DNA of 47,492 nt from Treponema sp. (lineage in GTDB: Bacteria; Spirochaetota; Spirochaetia; Treponematales; Treponemataceae), in NCBI GenBank assembly GCA_024690865.1, contig JAILON010000076.1, forward strand, positions 1-47,492. Direction: 5' to 3'. This document shows positions 47,217 through 47,492 of the stretch, in pieces (the first letter of the stretch is position 1; the number at the start of each line of letters is the position of its first letter). The notes beneath the pieces are model-generated. The model did no database searches and had not been told where the DNA came from. It was given only the letters and a program-made list of their open reading frames with translations. The position numbers and the translations under genes are program-made.

Positions 47217-47492
47217 TCAGAACGCATCACCGCCGATTTCCGTCACTCCCTTGGGGATACTGACGGACGCAAGCGACCGGCATCCAGAAAACGCACCTCC
47301 GCCTATTTCCGTCACTCCCTCGGGGATGACGACGGACGCAAGCGACGTGCAGCCTTCGAACGCAGCATCGCCGATTTCCGTCACTCCCTTGGGGATACTG
47401 ACGGACGCAAGCGACCGGCATCCAGAAAACGCACCTCCACCTATTTCCGTCACTCCCTCGGGGATGACGACGGACGCAAGCGACGTGCAGCC
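47217..47492 (-). pseudogene. N-terminal LRR part of the same kinase gene, ending at an in-frame TGA (5' end outside window)
   Basis: The frame is the same as that of the downstream LRR-kinase. It holds four repeats of the type LASVVIPEGVTEIGGGAFSGC and stops at TGA in GCG TTC TGA GGC TGC, where sibling repeats have AFSGC, AFEGC or AFYGC. The repeat phase continues without a shift after the TGA, so a single base change, for example TCA to TGA, would explain it. The true start lies beyond the right window edge. Confidence 0.8.

Noticed and set aside
47217..47219. Selenocysteine insertion at the in-frame TGA
   Set aside because: The position is a variable LRR residue (Ser, Glu or Tyr in sibling repeats) with no redox role and no obvious hairpin directly downstream.
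44487..47492. CRISPR or tandem-repeat element in the LRR region
   Set aside because: The periodicity of about 69 bp matches in-frame LRR_5 repeats of a BspA-type protein.

Overview
The window most likely comes from a Treponema-like spirochaete of moderate to high GC content. This is inference from gene content: BspA-type leucine-rich repeats, a SUMF1-domain lipoprotein, a CBS/DRTGG-type manganese pyrophosphatase, several Ser/Gly-rich lipoproteins and a methyl-accepting chemotaxis receptor next to ordinary housekeeping genes. No rRNA, tRNA, insertion sequence or CRISPR array was seen.

Layout. 1-601: a vapBC-type toxin-antitoxin pair cut by the window edge. 602-3447: a hairpin-rich spacer, a SUMF1 lipoprotein and an XRE regulator. 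3452-5663: an ankyrin-HTH protein coupled to a sigma-region-4-like protein. 5803-11165: an RNB exoribonuclease, gpsA, ndk, a SPOR protein and a DUF3592 membrane protein. 11313-14988: the minus-strand operon aroC, dac (D-Ala-D-Ala carboxypeptidase), lipoprotein, GNAT acetyltransferase. 15136-18942: an ankyrin protein, a cytidylate-kinase-like protein and a manganese pyrophosphatase. 18982-21797: a YkvA-like protein, a small hydrolase, a YjdF family gene with a long structured leader that is a candidate yjdF riboswitch, and a DinB/DUF3795 protein. 22020-30637: ffh, then a tight plus-strand operon polA, coaE, SPOR protein, SDR sugar reductase, CDP-paratose 2-epimerase (tyvelose type), glycosyltransferase. 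30658-37229: an MCP, a Ser/Gly lipoprotein, a queuosine-precursor-type transporter, cstA and a small conserved protein. 37564-47492: an accessory block with a DUF4011/SF1 helicase/Vsr-like nuclease/DUF3320 protein (candidate phage defence), a stretch of gene fragments, and two coupled Ser/Thr kinases. The second kinase is fused to BspA-type LRRs and interrupted by an in-frame TGA.

Three patterns cut across these regions. First, eleven genes have a -10 box 6-9 nt before the ATG, usually with a -35 hexamer at 17 bp, so their mRNAs should be leaderless or nearly so. Other genes here carry ordinary AGGAGG sites. Second, three intergenic GC-rich repeat tracts begin directly at or just after the stop codon of a minus-strand gene. 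The best is fifteen 22-bp units bounded by 54-bp direct repeats. Third, BspA-type LRR reading frames are broken by TGA at two separate sites. The best candidates for undescribed biology are the paired LRR-kinase/kinase module with a shared C-terminal domain, the ankyrin-HTH/sigma-like pair, and the stop-codon-abutting repeat tracts.
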